Numbered from the stretch's first letter, positions 22,651 through 34,890 are shown. The stretch: 64,000 nucleotides of DNA from Saxidomus purpurata (GCA_022818135.1 JAFMSR010000016.1:2648654-2712653); one strand, 5' to 3'. The notes: generated by a model from the sequence alone, not told the origin. Program-made: numbers and translations.

Positions 22651-23117
22651 TTATACCCCCGAAACGAAGTTTGGGGGGTATATAGGAGTCACCCGGTGGT
22701 TGGTCCGTCAGTCCGTTGCATTTTCCTTGTCTGGAGCATGACTTGAAAACAATTTGTTGGAATTCAATACAACTTCATACAATGGTCAAGCACAATGAGA
22801 GGAAGTGCAGTGCACAAGAACCATAACTCTATCTAGACTAATTACAGAGTTATTGCCCCTTGTTACTTTTCTGTGTCCTGAGCATAACTTGAAAACTACT
22901 GGTGGAAATTCAATACAACTTTCTATAATGGTCCAGCACAATGAGAGGAAGTGCAGTGTACAAGAACCATAACTCTATCTTGACAAATTACAGAGGTTTT
23001 GTCAGGACAATATCTCTATTTTAGTTTTTTCTGCCAGGTATTCTGTTACTACGAACTTCCTCAGTTTATAAAGCAGTCATACAGGGATATTAATCACATT
23101 TAGTGATAGGTCTGGTT
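22651..23117 (+). mobile_element. Family A element, copy 6 (short)
   Basis: 5' hairpin block TTATACCCCCGAAACGAAGT then TTGGGGGGTATATAGG, about two core units and a slightly diverged 3' end (GTGATAGGTCTGGTT). Confidence 0.85.
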
Positions 23118-25038
23118 CATAATTTTATTACCTTATAAATCAGTGTTCAATTATTTTGTAAAAGTTATTAAAAAAAACACCACTGCATATTTAACATTAT
23201 TGTACTATTATTTTACTTAAACCCCAATACTGCTGGTACTGCTTGGTATTCTTATACTTGTAGAAATATGGTGCTCAATCCAGATAAAGTTTTGAACTGA
23301 ATTTCTTGTACAATATTATATGATGTACATTTAAAAAACATGGTTGCCACAGGCACAGCTATTTTCCACATAGACTTGTACAGAAATAAATAAAACTTTT
23401 GGCTGTTAGTGCTTGACCTAACACTGGTAAATTTATTATAGGGTCCCCTGCCAACTTGTTTCAAATCGTTCCCCTTAGGTAAAAATCATCCTGCCCGAAC
23501 AGTCCATTGTTTCTCCCACTTCTATCAAAAGAAATGTTTACCAATGCAACATCCTGAGCTTACATGTTTATTGTGTCGCATTGACAAGGTCTCTTAGTCA
23601 GGTGAGTGATGCAGGGCCATCATGGCCCTCTTGTCTTTTAACATCATCATTATTATAATGACCCGTATTATACTTTTTCAAACTTACACAATTTTCTCTG
23701 GGAGTAATAACATTTTAGAAATGAAGTAAATGAACTTCTTTTTCAGGAAAGTAGTGGTTGTGGAATCATTGCTCAGAATGAACTGAGAACAAAAGCTTTC
23801 TGGTTTTGAATTGATAAATGGACAATGGAGAAAATAAGATTAAAGTTTTAGTATATTTTATCTTTAAAAAGACACAAGGTTGTTCATATTTTTTCTAAAG
23901 ATTAATGTTAAATTTGAAATTGGCTTGTGGAGCCTTATGTTTCTGGTACTCAAACTTATTATGGTAACTGAATTGCTTGAGGCATTGGTAAAATCACTAA
24001 ATGAGGCCTAGCTACTTTGTCTTAATCCTCCAGTTTTGGAAACTGCCTTCCCTACATCATTGTGTCTTTTTAGGAAACCTAAGTTTGTGATAAATATGTG
24101 ATACTATGTCATGTCTTAGTCAATCATCTGCTCATATGAGACGTACCAGTCAACCTGATGACTTCTCATGTACAATCTCATGTGTGCAAAATAGAAAAAC
24201 CAGTTTTTATCTGGTTTTTAATTAACTTGTGCATGTAGCTCGTGAGAGCACCAGAGCCAAGACTGTCTTGGCCCATTTGTTATATTTGTTCACAAGCATA
24301 ATATCAAGGGTTGATTGCAGAACTGTCCTATCTACTTTTGTTTCTGCCATCAGGTGTTGATATAATATCTGTAATGTGCATTAACTTTTCGAGACTTTTA
24401 TGTTAAATTGTATGCTCCTGAGTCTGTGTGAGTGGATATTACACACACATTCAGATACATGTATGAACAGTTAGTTGTCATAGAAACTGAAGAATGGATT
24501 GTGGCATAGATCTTCTCTTTTAATGCAGACACATTTAGACACAAACAGTCTAAAGAAAAAGCACCAATGGTATTTGCAGTTGTTTTACAAATACTAGTAC
24601 CTATACATGTATTTATGTCTGCATAACAATGAATATGCTTTTATATATTACAGTTCTCATGGTTTCATTAGTTCTTTTGCATGTGGTTAATGAATGGCCT
24701 GCTTATTATATAGGACTAGTGAGACATGTATCACAATGTGTAACACCAGGAATATCCAAAATAACACTATAAAAAGCACTGCAAGAATAAATTTTCAGGC
24801 ATAATATTATATTGTATATAGCATTTGCTTTTTGATCATTCGGCTTACACCTTTCTCTAACCTGGGATTTCTTTCAACATTGTGGAAAAGGAAAGCTCAG
24901 GTTGATAAGTCAGATATTCAAAATTGAAGATATAGAGTGGTTCCATGCTTATTTGGAGCCAGTCGTTTGTGGATTTTGCAAAACCCAGACAAAGAATCTG
25001 TAAACTAGAAGAGCTTCAAGTAGTCTGTTTGTTGTTCC
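23118..25038. other. Intronic DNA without recognised repeats
   Basis: About 1.9 kb of AT-rich sequence. It contains one degraded 3' end of a B/C-type element (GGTGAGTGATGCAGGGCCAT, CATGGCCCTCTTGT, 23600-23634) and a good acceptor-like TTCTTTTTCAG ending at 23746. That acceptor would give G-K-stop if joined to the TM exon. No firm exon. Confidence 0.5.
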
Positions 25039-26117
25039 TTTTTATGCCCCCGAAGGGTGGCATATTAAAATCGCACCGTCTGACCGTCTGTCCGTCTGTC
25101 CGTCCGTCCGTCCGTGCGTCCCCACTTACAAATTCGTGTCCGGACTGTAACTTTGTCATGCATTGAAGGATTTTAAAATAACTTGGCACACATGTCTAGC
25201 ACATCAAGACGACGTGTCGCGTGCAAGACCCACATCCCTACCTCAAAGGTGAAGGTCACACTTGGAGTATGAAGGTTATGGAATCCTCTATATATGCACA
25301 CATTCGTGTCCGGACTGTAACTTTGTCATGCATTGAAGGATTTTAAAATAACTAGGCACACATGTCTAGCACATCAAGACGACGTGTCGCGTGCAAGACC
25401 CACGTCCCTAGCTCAAAGGTCAAGGTCATACTTAGAGTTTGAAGGTAATGGATTCCTCCATATAAGCATATATGCACACATTCGTGTCCGGACTGTAACT
25501 TTGTCATGCATTGAAGGATTTTAAAATAACTTGGCACAAATGTCTAGCACATCAAAACGACGTGTCGCGTGCAAGACCCACGTCCCTAGCTCAAAGGTCA
25601 AGGTCATACTTAGAGTTTGAAGGTAATGAATTCCTCTATATAAGCAAATCCGCACACATTCGTGTCCGGACTGTAACTTTGTCATGCCTTGAAGGATTTT
25701 AAAATAATTTGGCACAAATGTCTAGCACATCAAGACGACGTGTCGTGTGCATGACCCACATCCCTACCACAAAGGTCAAGGTCACACTTAGAGTTTATAG
25801 GTAATGGAATCCTGTATATATGCATACATTTGTGTCCGGACTATAACTTTATTATGCTTTGAAGGATTTTAAAATAACTGTGCACAAATGTCTAGCACAT
25901 CAAGCGGATGTGTCGCGTGCAAGACCCAAGTCCCTACCTCAAAGGTCAAGGTCACACTTAGTGTTTAAAGTAATGGAATACTGTATGCATGGTTACTCTG
26001 TCATGCATGGAAGGATTTTAAAATTACGTAGCACATTTATTGAGCACATGGAGAGGACACAGACTGTGAGGCACCTCTTTCGGGGGCATTCGTCACTTGG
26101 GAGGGACAGCTCTTGTT
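25039..26117 (+). mobile_element. Family D element, complete copy
   Basis: 5' hairpin TTTATGCCCCCGAAGGGTGG then CATATT, a (GTCC)n/(GTCT)n tract, five units of 170-178 bp starting GTGTCCGGACTGTAACTTTG (25136, 25306, 25484, 25662, 25832), and the 3' end TTTCGGGGGCATTCGTCACT, then GACAGCTCTTGTT. ATGCCCCCGAA at the start is repeated inverted as TTCGGGGGCAT near the end. Each unit carries CAAAGGTCAAGGTCA. Confidence 0.87.
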
Positions 26118-26593
26118 TGGTCTTGATGTGATTTGAATTCCACTGTGAATCTCAGTTGAGTGACTTTGAACCATTTTAATGGTCCTCTTGTATAGTATTC
26201 TGCATGTCAGCATTGGTTTCTTACTTCAAAACCATATTAGGTTATTGCTCCATCACAGTCATTGGTGTGTATTGTCTTGCTTTAAAGCAATGTTGTAAGA
26301 TCTCTTCTGATGATATTTGATGAATGACTTGTTCCTTATCATGTTTCGAAGAATGCATTGAACCTTTGAGCACTTTTAAGTTTGTTATTTTAGCCATTGT
26401 CAGTCTGTTTATTGAAGGATTAGCAGTTACTGTTGGCACTGACAGAACATTCATTTCTTTCAATGCATGGCATGCTGTTGTTGTTGTTTGGAATATGCAG
26501 ATTTGTTAGGGTAAGAAAGGAGTCTAATAAGACAGTATTGTGCATGTGTTGTTCCAAGCGTGTTGGATTGATTCTGGGATCACATATTTTCAG
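26118..26593. other. Intronic DNA before the candidate short-isoform exon
   Basis: No repeat recognised; small ORFs here have no features. Ends in TCACATATTTTCAG acceptor. Confidence 0.5.
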
Positions 26594-26676
26594 CTGATCC
26601 TGAACCCAAACATGAAAGAGAAGAAGAAATGCCCATGGCAGGAAAAAGAGAAAATTTGCACAATGATCAAGCATAG
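26594..26676 (+). CDS. Host gene: candidate alternative terminal exon (PDZ-less tail)
   Basis: Preceded by TCACATATTTTCAG. Joined in phase 1 to the TM exon (g + ct = Ala) it reads Ala and then 26 residues: DPEPKHEREEEMPMAGK, RENLHNDQA, stop TAG at 26674-26676. The composition, rich in Glu, Lys, Pro and Asn, is protein-like, and the two other frames hit stops early. An AATAAA lies at 26908-26913. The product would be a membrane protein with a tail of about 30 residues and no PDZ domain. No donor before the stop is convincing, so a terminal exon is the simplest reading. The alternative is a chance open stretch: at 83 bp this cannot be excluded without transcript data. Confidence 0.6.
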
Positions 26677-26907
26677 GTTGACTTTTATACCATTAGAGAC
26701 CCAAGGTTAGATAGATATGGTGCTTTTTTCAACAAGTAGCCATGAAAGGAAGGATTTTCAGCTTTTTTAAATATCACCTCAGCAGCCTGCAGAAAAAAAA
26801 GCCTTTTTAAGGAAGTATTCCGTACATATGAAATAAGGAAGGTGACATAAAGTTACATGATGAGTGCAGTCTGATCCAGACCTATCTGTGCTGTTTGGTA
26901 TTTAATG

Positions 26908-26913
26908 AATAAA
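26908..26913 (+). promoter_or_regulatory. Candidate polyadenylation signal for the short isoform
   Basis: AATAAA 232 bp after the stop at 26676; a second AATAAA is near 27034. Frequent by chance in AT-rich DNA. Confidence 0.35.
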
Positions 26914-27129
26914 CTTTCACAACAGTAAAATCAAATGAAGGTACTGATGGACAACGCCCTTTTTCAGGATAAAGTCAGTGATTAGTTTTGCTCTATCACA
27001 TTTGTAAAAAGTGATAAAAATGTGAGGAATGTATAATAAATTGTTCAGTTTTATTCACTGAATTGTATGGTCTGCAGTTGTGAATTGCCATGTGTGATAT
27101 TATCCTTTGGGTTTTAATACTACTAAGTT

Positions 27130-28073
27130 TTTATCTCCTGAGCTCAAGGTCAGCTATTGTGATTGCCTGATGTCGGTTTGTGAAATCTAGGTCAAGTTCA
27201 AATATGAGTCATCTGGGATTAATAATTAGGTCACCAGGTCTAATCATAGAGAAACCTTGAGTATGCAATAAAGGTTGCATTTTTCACTACATCTTCATGA
27301 AACTTAGTCAGAATGATTGTCTTGATGAAAATCTAGGTCGAGTTTGAATATGAGTCATCTGAGATCAGAAACTAGGTCACCTGGCCCCGTGCTTATAAAC
27401 GTTTCCTGAGCACAATTTCATGCTCAGCACAAAATCATGCTTAAGAAATATGAAGTCAATTCAGGTGATAATGCTCCTCAAAGTCTGGTTCCATAACAAT
27501 AATCTGAGTGTCTCTTCTTTAGCTTATATATCTTTATAAGAAATCAAACTTTGTAAATAAGTATAACTCATAGCAAAACCTTGTGTATGCATTTTTCACC
27601 AGAACTTCATGAAATTTGGTCAAAATGGCTGTCTTAGGGTTAAAAACTAGGTCACCCAGTCAAATCATAGGACACCCTTGTGTATGCTATTGAGGTGACA
27701 TTTACAACCAAATCATCATGAAAATTGGTCATAATTTTTTGTCAATGATTTCTTTGCAAAATTTTATTATGGGTCACCTGGGGTTAAAAACTAGTAGTCC
27801 AAACGTTCTTAACACTCTCGAGGCTACATTAAATTTCCTAACCCAATTATCATGAAAATTGATCAGAATGTTTGTATTGATAATTTGTAGTCAAATTCAG
27901 ATCTGAGTGAAAAGGGGTGAAAAACTATGTCACACAGTCAAATCAAAGAAAAATCTTGTTAATACTCAAGAGGCCACATTTGATATTAAATCTTCATGAA
28001 AATTAGTCAGAATTAAATATTTGTCACATTGGGTATAAGTAGGTCTCAGGTGAGCGATCTTGACCTTCTTGTT
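27130..28073 (+). mobile_element. Family C element, old diverged copy 1
   Basis: Starts near CTCCTGAGCTCAAGGTCAGC (5' hairpin remnant with TATTGTGATTGCCTGATGTC), followed by diverged units with AACTAGGTCACC, AAACCTTGTGTATGC and CATCATGAAAATTGGTCA. It ends GGTGAGCGATCTTGACCTTC, TTGTT. Confidence 0.7.
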
Positions 28074-29112
28074 GTAGAGAATACCATCCTTGTAGTGTAA
28101 ATTGTTCCTTTTGCTAAAATAAAGATAACTATTAAAACTAATTTCAGTTAAAACATGTAAATTTTTGTAAAATTCTTCACTGTTCAAATTTATTGTCTCT
28201 GAAAGGATATATTTAGAGAAAATCTGAGCTTGAAGTTTGCTCAATAAAATTGACATTATAGTGAAAGTGTTTGCCTTACCTTTCTTTACTATACTTATAA
28301 TTTCCCTAAAACTTACTATATATTGAAGTGTTCCTTGTTCAGACTTTGTCTCTGAAAGGACAATATCTATAAAGCATAGTTAGTTCTGTAGTGTATCTGA
28401 TATTGCAGAATGCATAAGTGTTCCTATCTAAAATCCTATATCCTATCCTATCCTATATCTAAACTGCCTAGAACCATTTTGCATAATGGCATTGGGGGCT
28501 AGGTCAACTTTATTTAGTATAACTTCAGTCAGTAATATCCAAATTACCAAAAGCCTTGGCTCAGCATGAACCTGTATAATATATTTTAAGAAATCATTTT
28601 CTAGCGTTTCCAAAGTTTTGAAATTAATCGATTGCTTGGTAGTTTCTGAATAACAGCATGCACTGCCCACAAAGGAAGTGCAGTGTGAAAATATAATAAA
28701 GTCAAATATCACTATGTCCAACAGTATCTATAAAACTGAAATTATGAAATTTAGCAATTTGTAATGGTGCTTGGGTATATTTGTTGCATCAAATTAATCT
28801 TTCTGTTGGGCATGATTTACCTTCATTCTTACCCTACTTAGTTTTTAATCACAGTGATTTTGTGCTTGCATTCAATGTTTTTTACTGGTCTTCAACTTAC
28901 CTTGGAATAATTTTAGAAAATGTTTCGTTAGTCTAGATAGAAGTTTGGCTGTTGTGCCTATGTATGCCATGTTTGCAATGATTGTATGCGGGTGACTATT
29001 GAATATGCACAGTCTTGAATTCCTATTGTACTATCGATCTACCCAAACTGCATAAATGCATATCTTAATATGAATGCTACTGGAGAAATACACATATATA
29101 TTGTCTTACATG
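28074..29112. other. Intronic DNA without recognised features
   Basis: AT-rich. A 92-residue ORF on the - strand (28443-28721) shows no domain I recognise and no splice context. A short TCCTATCCTATCC repeat at 28432-28456. Confidence 0.45.
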
Positions 29113-29251
29113 CTTTTGGGGTCAGTGGGTCAAGGTCACAGAGAACTCGAGTTAGCTTTTCCTTGATAATATTGCAAACAATTTTCACAAAACTTATTCA
29201 AAACAGTCCAGTCAGACCAGTAGAGGGATATTGGCCCTTTTGGGACTCATG
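29113..29251 (+). mobile_element. Family H fragment, copy 2
   Basis: GGGGTCAGTGGGTCAAGGTC, TTAGCTTTTCCTTGATAATA and CAGACCAGTAGAGGGATATT, GGCCCTTTTGG match family H near 22090-22350. Confidence 0.7.
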
Positions 29252-29987
29252 TTTAGAACATTAACTAATAAAACTTCAAAAGGACCATTAGTCTGCTTAT
29301 CATTTCAGATAAGTTATATGGCATAATTTATATTGTAGACAAAAAATAATTGTAGTATATAGCAAACACCTGTGGCTGGTGTCAAAAATGGCTTAAGCCA
29401 TAAAGCCATTAGTCTGACAAGACTCGCAGCATGATCCATTCCTATACCACCAAATGAAGTAAAGAAAAAGATCAGTCAAGGTGTAAAACATCCCCATACA
29501 AGATTAAATTTATGCAGTGAAGATTTGGCCTGTAATATTACTGCTTGTGCAGAATGAAAGTTAATGATATAAGCAGGACGGGGTTCTGTTAATTTTATAC
29601 TTTATTAGGATATTCTTTGCATACTCAAAAACGCTGTTTGTTGCTTATGCTCTCCTAAGAATTGCTATGACATTGCCTTGCAAAATTAAATTTACATGTA
29701 GAAATTTACATGGGGAAATGCCAGTGAAAAGTAAAAGCGGACTGTTTAACTTCTTGGACTGTTTTTCTTTACGTGTTCAATCATTCATTATTTCTCCATT
29801 TCCATGTTCATTCATTTTACTCACCCTCATCTGCTTTCAATACTATTATTTGTTATTATTTATTCCAGAACAGACAAAAATTGTACATGTATTTCCTAAA
29901 GTTTTATGTTGTTGCAATCATCATCTAGGAACCTTGTTATATGTCCTTCATATAAAGTATAGAAAAGGAGTAATGCATTCAACGGAG
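29252..29987. other. Intronic DNA without recognised features
   Basis: A 127-residue open frame starts at 29667 but runs into the foldback element at 29996 and has no domain; rejected as a gene. Confidence 0.45.
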
Positions 29988-29995
29988 CTTGAAAA

Positions 29996-30963
29996 CACAG
30001 GTGAGTGTAGCGTACCAGGGACCCATACAGTGATTTTTAGTTCAAAATAGCCTACTTACTAACCCTATATCAATAAGAAGGTAAACAACACAGTTCGCAC
30101 ATAGACCCAGTTTCAGCTTCAATTACTTCATACAGAATAGTGCATATTTATCAAAACCTATTGCATATATACCTAACGTAATTATATTTTCCGTAAACGT
30201 TTACTTCAAGGTCCAAATGCAAACCGTTTTGTAACAGCGACTGATAGTTTCCAAATTTTTACCATTTTTCGCCAACTCGAATAAATCTCACACATTTCGG
30301 GTACGTCTATTTTCCAGTGTGCAACCGTCACTGTGGACATACACAAGAACGGCACAACACTACTACTAGAGCTCAGTATTCCATAGACATGTATTAGTGA
30401 TGTGTAACCTAGACTTGGTAAGACCTGGCCGATCGATACAGTATGGAAACTGGTTTTTCCCATTATCAGTATGGCTGCATGTATATGTTTACAAAATATA
30501 TCAACGAAATAAAATGAATACTGTATTAACGGATCGTATTAAAACTGGAAAGCTTGTGGAAATATTTATCAAATCAATTTCTACGAGCGTCGGTTGTGTA
30601 ATATTTGGATGACACAAGGCGAAATTGTTTAAAAGCTTGTTAAAAGGGAAGAATTCAGTGTTAGAAATGTGTGACATTTATTCGGGTTGACGAAAAATGT
30701 CAAAAAAATCGGAAATTATCAGTCGCTATTTCAAAACGGTTTGCTTTTGGGCCTTGAAGTAAACTTTTACGGAAATGATAAACACTTATTCTATATATGC
30801 AATGGGTTTTAATAAATATGCATTATTCTAGATGAAGTAATTAAGGCTGAAAGTGGGTCGATGTGTAAACGGTGTTGTTTACCTTCTTATTGATATATAG
30901 TCATTAGGCTATTTTTATCTAACATTCACTGTTTGGGTCCCTGGTACGCTACACTCACCTGTG
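29996..30963. mobile_element. 968-bp foldback element with 8-bp target duplication (hAT-like)
   Basis: The left end CACAGGTGAGTGTAGCGTAC is exactly inverted at the right end (GTACGCTACACTCACCTGTG). Homology extends about 300 bp on each side, with gaps and mismatches (left GCAAACCGTTTTG near 30220, inverted near 30735), around a 350-bp centre. CTTGAAAA stands on both flanks (29988-29995 and 30964-30971). An 8-bp duplication points to the hAT superfamily, although the ends lack a textbook hAT consensus. No transposase. Confidence 0.85.
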
Positions 30964-30971
30964 CTTGAAAA

Positions 30972-31527
30972 TAGAAAATCAGCCCAATGCGAGGCAAACA
31001 GAATGATCAAGCAGATATTTTTATGATGAACATGACTCTAAGCTTTGCTGAATTTAATTTCTTCCAGTTCACCCTAATTTCTGGACATACTCGCTTGTGT
31101 AAACCTTATTGTAATACGCATATATTGGCCAATTGCCTCAGTTGTCCTGCTTTGTAAGGAAGTATTAAAAGAAGCTCCTTGGGCGTAACACTTTTTCAAA
31201 AGTAAGGCATTCATTAAGTTTTGTTTTACTCAACAAAATGTATCATTTTCAACGTTTTCTCATATTTCATGACCCCAATATGCAGAACTGTATAAAATCG
31301 GTGTAAGTCTTGCAATATTTTGTAAAGCATGTAATGCTTTGAACTATCGATATTTTTTTTTTTTTAATGTGTTTCGTCCTGAAGTAGATGATTATCAGCT
31401 TTACAGAAAGATACGCCAAAGGAAGAAAAGGTGCATCAAATGCAAGTTTCCATCAGTCTTACAAGTAAAAGTCTGTGGATTGGGGCTGCTATTTAGACAT
31501 AAAAGTTGTGAAAAATGTCAAACAGAT
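30972..31527. other. Intronic DNA without firm features
   Basis: A 69-residue frame at 31339-31548 has a basic run (RKIRQRKKRCIKCK) but no supported splice pattern, and it runs into the next transposon. Confidence 0.45.
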
Positions 31528-31529
31528 TA

Positions 31530-32661
31530 CAGTAGTCGGAGTGTTTGAGTTCTAAAAATTTGCGTATATAGTGCGTATAACATGTATGTTACGTGCTTAT
31601 AACGTGCTTGTGCTCATCGTGTATTTTGTCAGTCATATATCGTGTATCATATCGTATCATTCATCGTACAACGTGCACCATATACTATATACCTTATACG
31701 ATTCCTGATGCACAATAGGCCTATACAGTATGAGATTCTATGTTGCATCTAATCGTGAATCATTTCACTGAGCGTGTACATCTTCGCAAAAAGGTATGGA
31801 CATCACATTATATTGTTTCATTCGTTAGTGTAGGTACGGGCAGGAATGACTCCTTGGACAGGTCGAAGACAGTTAACACCTAATATCCAAAATTTAATTA
31901 TTTTTATTGACAGAAAGAACGTAATTTTTCGTCAATATTGAAACTGCTGTTGTTGCGGCATTCTCTAAACTACAGTATACAAGGTATGCCTGTGCAAAAC
32001 ACTATATCAGGGGGGTATGATGTTACCAAGTTGTTTATTGGCTAGGTGAAATAATAGGATGAATCACCGAAAAGTTTCACAAAATCTGTTTAAGTCCAAT
32101 AAAAAAATTACTATTAATAATTGCTTCTTGTAAAACCTTGTATAAGGTAATCCTTTTAGAATCCTGAATTGAATTAAAACTATAAATAATACTGACTGAT
32201 TGGAATGATATTTCCGTTCGCTGTCACAAAGACAAATGATCATTGTCTTTCGTCTACAGTTGATTTAACGAAGCTTGTTGACAGCAATTAACTTTAATGT
32301 CGCCCTCTTTCTCGCACTTCGGGATCAATTTTATGCCAAAGTTACTCATACATAATAAAATCTGAAACTTACTGTGAAATTATTTTGCACCTATGAAAAC
32401 TGAATCCTTAAAATTTATCGAAGTCTCTTTGTATTGTGAAGGTGCGAATCCTCAAATTGATTTGAGTCTTTCTGTCTGATTAAAATAATTGTTAAAATAA
32501 TAGAATAACGTGTAGTCCGTATATCGTGTAGCATGCCCTTTGTATATGGTGTGAGTATCGTGTATCGTTCTGAAACGCTTATTGTGTAACATGCATATAT
32601 CATGTGTACATAGTGTGTGTATTGTGCGCTCTGTGTTACAGCTGTTACGTTCCGACTACTG
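31530..32661. mobile_element. 1.1-kb TA-flanked element with CGTGTATCGT-rich ends
   Basis: Ends CAGTAGTCGGA and, inverted, CAGTAGTCGGA, flanked by TA at 31528-31529 and 32662-32663. The inverted repeat is short (about 11-12 bp). Inside both ends lie irregular arrays of CGTGTATC/ATCGTGTAT words (about 31600-31700 and 32515-32640), the same words, on the other strand, as in the 20436-21385 element. No transposase ORF. Confidence 0.7.
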
Positions 32662-32841
32662 TAATATAATAACACTTGCTGTGCCTGTCCTGTTTTTAAA
32701 CAAAAAAAGAGTAATATCAAAAATCGTTGGGGTAGGGGTAAATTCAATGTTGTAAACATTTATATTTTTGTTGTCAAGAGATTATAATAAGTGTTTTGTG
32801 TTGCATGAAAACACTCTTAAATTTGTATATTCAACAATTAA

Positions 32842-33182
32842 AGAGGCATACCATACAACTAGCAGATAATTTACCCAAAATGTTAAAAGTGAGCCAAATG
32901 TATGTTAAATTATAAAATAATACACTTAAATAAATACAACTTTCAAGAGTGTACAAAATGCCAGTATAGAGATGTTTATAATATTGCTATCCATTCAAAA
33001 ATTCTGAAATAAATCCGAAATGAAGCTTTACCGAACTATAAACACAAATGAATGCTAGTTTTACTAAAATTTGCTGGAATTTTTAATTGATACTTGGAGG
33101 TTTTGTGGTAATCTGTTCGATTATTTTATTTAATAAAGCTTTATGTTGTTAAAATTGTGCCCAGTTTTAAGGTATGCCTCTT
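32842..33182. mobile_element. 341-bp MITE with AGAGGCATACC ends
   Basis: Left AGAGGCATACCATACAACTA and right (reverse complement) AGAGGCATACCTTAAAACTG form an inverted repeat of about 22 bp. No clear target duplication. The interior is AT-rich with no ORF. Confidence 0.65.
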
Positions 33183-33571
33183 GAATTGTGTCTAATGATG
33201 CTTGTATATTCATTGGCTATTGGTATACATTAAATTTTATTGCACATAACCATGATAATAATTATTAATTATAGGCATTGTTCTTGTACAATTAATTTAG
33301 GATAATGTGACAGAAACTCAGAAGGAGAGTCCAATATTTTATTGGGTAAAATCATTGAAAAAATACACAGATTAAATATTTTCTTGCCTGCACAATCTTC
33401 CTATTTAAGGTATGGTTGTAAATTTTGAGTACACATGCACTTATCTATTATATCACTGTCACATTATCCTAAATGAGCTGTACTATTATACAATCCTACC
33501 TTGTATTATATTATTAATTGCTGCATGCTCAGGCGGTGTCTGGTACCTGATTGGAACCCAGTATGTGCTTT
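33183..33571. other. Intronic AT-rich spacer
   Basis: Nothing recognised; the 82-residue ORF at 33412-33660 crosses into repeat DNA. Confidence 0.45.
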
Positions 33572-34415
33572 TGTTAGTTCACCTGAGCTCATATTGCTCA
33601 TTGGTTAGCTATTGTGATCAGCAACTCAATGCAACTTCATACAATGGTCAAGCACATTGAGAGGAAGTGCAGTGCACAAGAACTATAACTCCATCTTGAC
33701 TAATTACAGAGTTATTGCCCTTTGTTACTTTTCCTTGTCCGGAGCATAACTTGAAAACTACTGCTTGGAATTCAATACAACTTCATACAATGGTCAAGCA
33801 CATTGAGAGGAAGTGCAGTGCACAAGAACCATAACTCCATCTTGACTAATTACAGAGTTATTGCCCTTTGTTACTTTTCCTTGTCCGGAGCATAACTTGA
33901 AAACTACTGGTTGGAATTCAATACAATTTCATACAATGATCCAGCACAATAAGAGGAAGTGCAGTGCACAAGAACCATAACTCCATCTTGAGTATTTACA
34001 AAGTTATTGCCCTTTGTTACTTTTCCTTGTCCGAAGCTTAACTTGAAAACTACTGGTGGTAATTCAATACAACCTCATACAATGGTCAAGCACATTGAGA
34101 GGAAGTGCAGTGCACAAGAACCATAACTCCATCTTGACTCATTTCAGAGTTATTGCCCTTTGTTACTTTTCCTTGTCTGGAGCATAACTTGAAAACTATT
34201 GGTTGGAATTCAATACGACTTCATACAATGGTCAAGCACATTGAGAGGAAGTGCAGTGTATAAGAACCATAACTCTATCTTGACAAATTACAGAGTTACT
34301 GCCAAGAGCAATATCTCTTTTTAGTTTGTTTGCAAGGTATTCGTGTACTACGAACTTCTCAGTTTATAAAGCAGTCTTTCGGGGGTATTAATCACATCTA
34401 GTGATAGCTCTAGTT
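33572..34415 (+). mobile_element. Chimeric repeat: family C-like 5' end joined to family A core (A copy 7)
   Basis: 33572-33620 reads GTTAGTTCACCTGAGCTCAT, then TTAGCTATTGTGATCAG, a B/C-type 5' end. From about 33627 the sequence is family A core (five 146-bp units) with an intact A 3' end, GATAGCTCTAGTT, at 34415. The A 5' block and GGTC tract are missing. Confidence 0.75.
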
Positions 34416-34888
34416 TTTCATGTCTTAAACATGACTTGTGTTTTGGGGAGTCGTGTAAGATAAAAATTACAAAATGAAAAAAGTCAATAGTAACCTACAC
34501 CAGCTTAAATTCAATGATAAATTAAAGAGTGGCCTTATTACAAGACTAGTTTAAATGTTACATGTATGTGACTTATGAAAAAATTGTACTTTTGTTTTGA
34601 TCTAGAAGTGTAATCAGAAAAATTGTATATTTTATTGCTGTATTCTTTATTTTGAGCAATGAAGTATGTACTATATTGAAACATTTATGCAATTACTACA
34701 GATGTACTCACCAAAGGACAAACCACATATTTGATGTAATAATGTATACTCTACGGTCAAAGAAAAGGTGAACACCTTAATCTCTGTGAAAGACATCTAG
34801 TTGTTAATGACCATAATAAGATAGAAAGCTATTTTTTCAAGACTTTAAGGAACAAATAACTTCAAAGTAAGTTGTAACCATTGCTATG
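34416..34888. other. Intronic spacer
   Basis: No repeat or exon recognised. Confidence 0.45.
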
Positions 34889-34890
34889 TA

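Noticed and set aside
23747..23819. Strong acceptor (CTTCTTTTTCAG) followed by a short open frame ESSGCGIIAQ...FWF
   Set aside because: The open frame needs phase 0, but the TM exon leaves phase 1, which gives Gly-Lys-stop. No independent support.
28443..28721. 92-residue ORF on the - strand
   Set aside because: No recognisable domain or splice signals; a LINE origin was considered but no RT motif is present.
29667..30050. 127-residue ORF on the + strand
   Set aside because: No domain, AT-driven composition, and its end lies inside the foldback transposon.
31339..31548. ORF with a basic run (RKIRQRKKRCIKCK), considered as a host-gene exon
   Set aside because: No acceptor and donor pair gives phase 1-1, and the frame enters the transposon at 31530.
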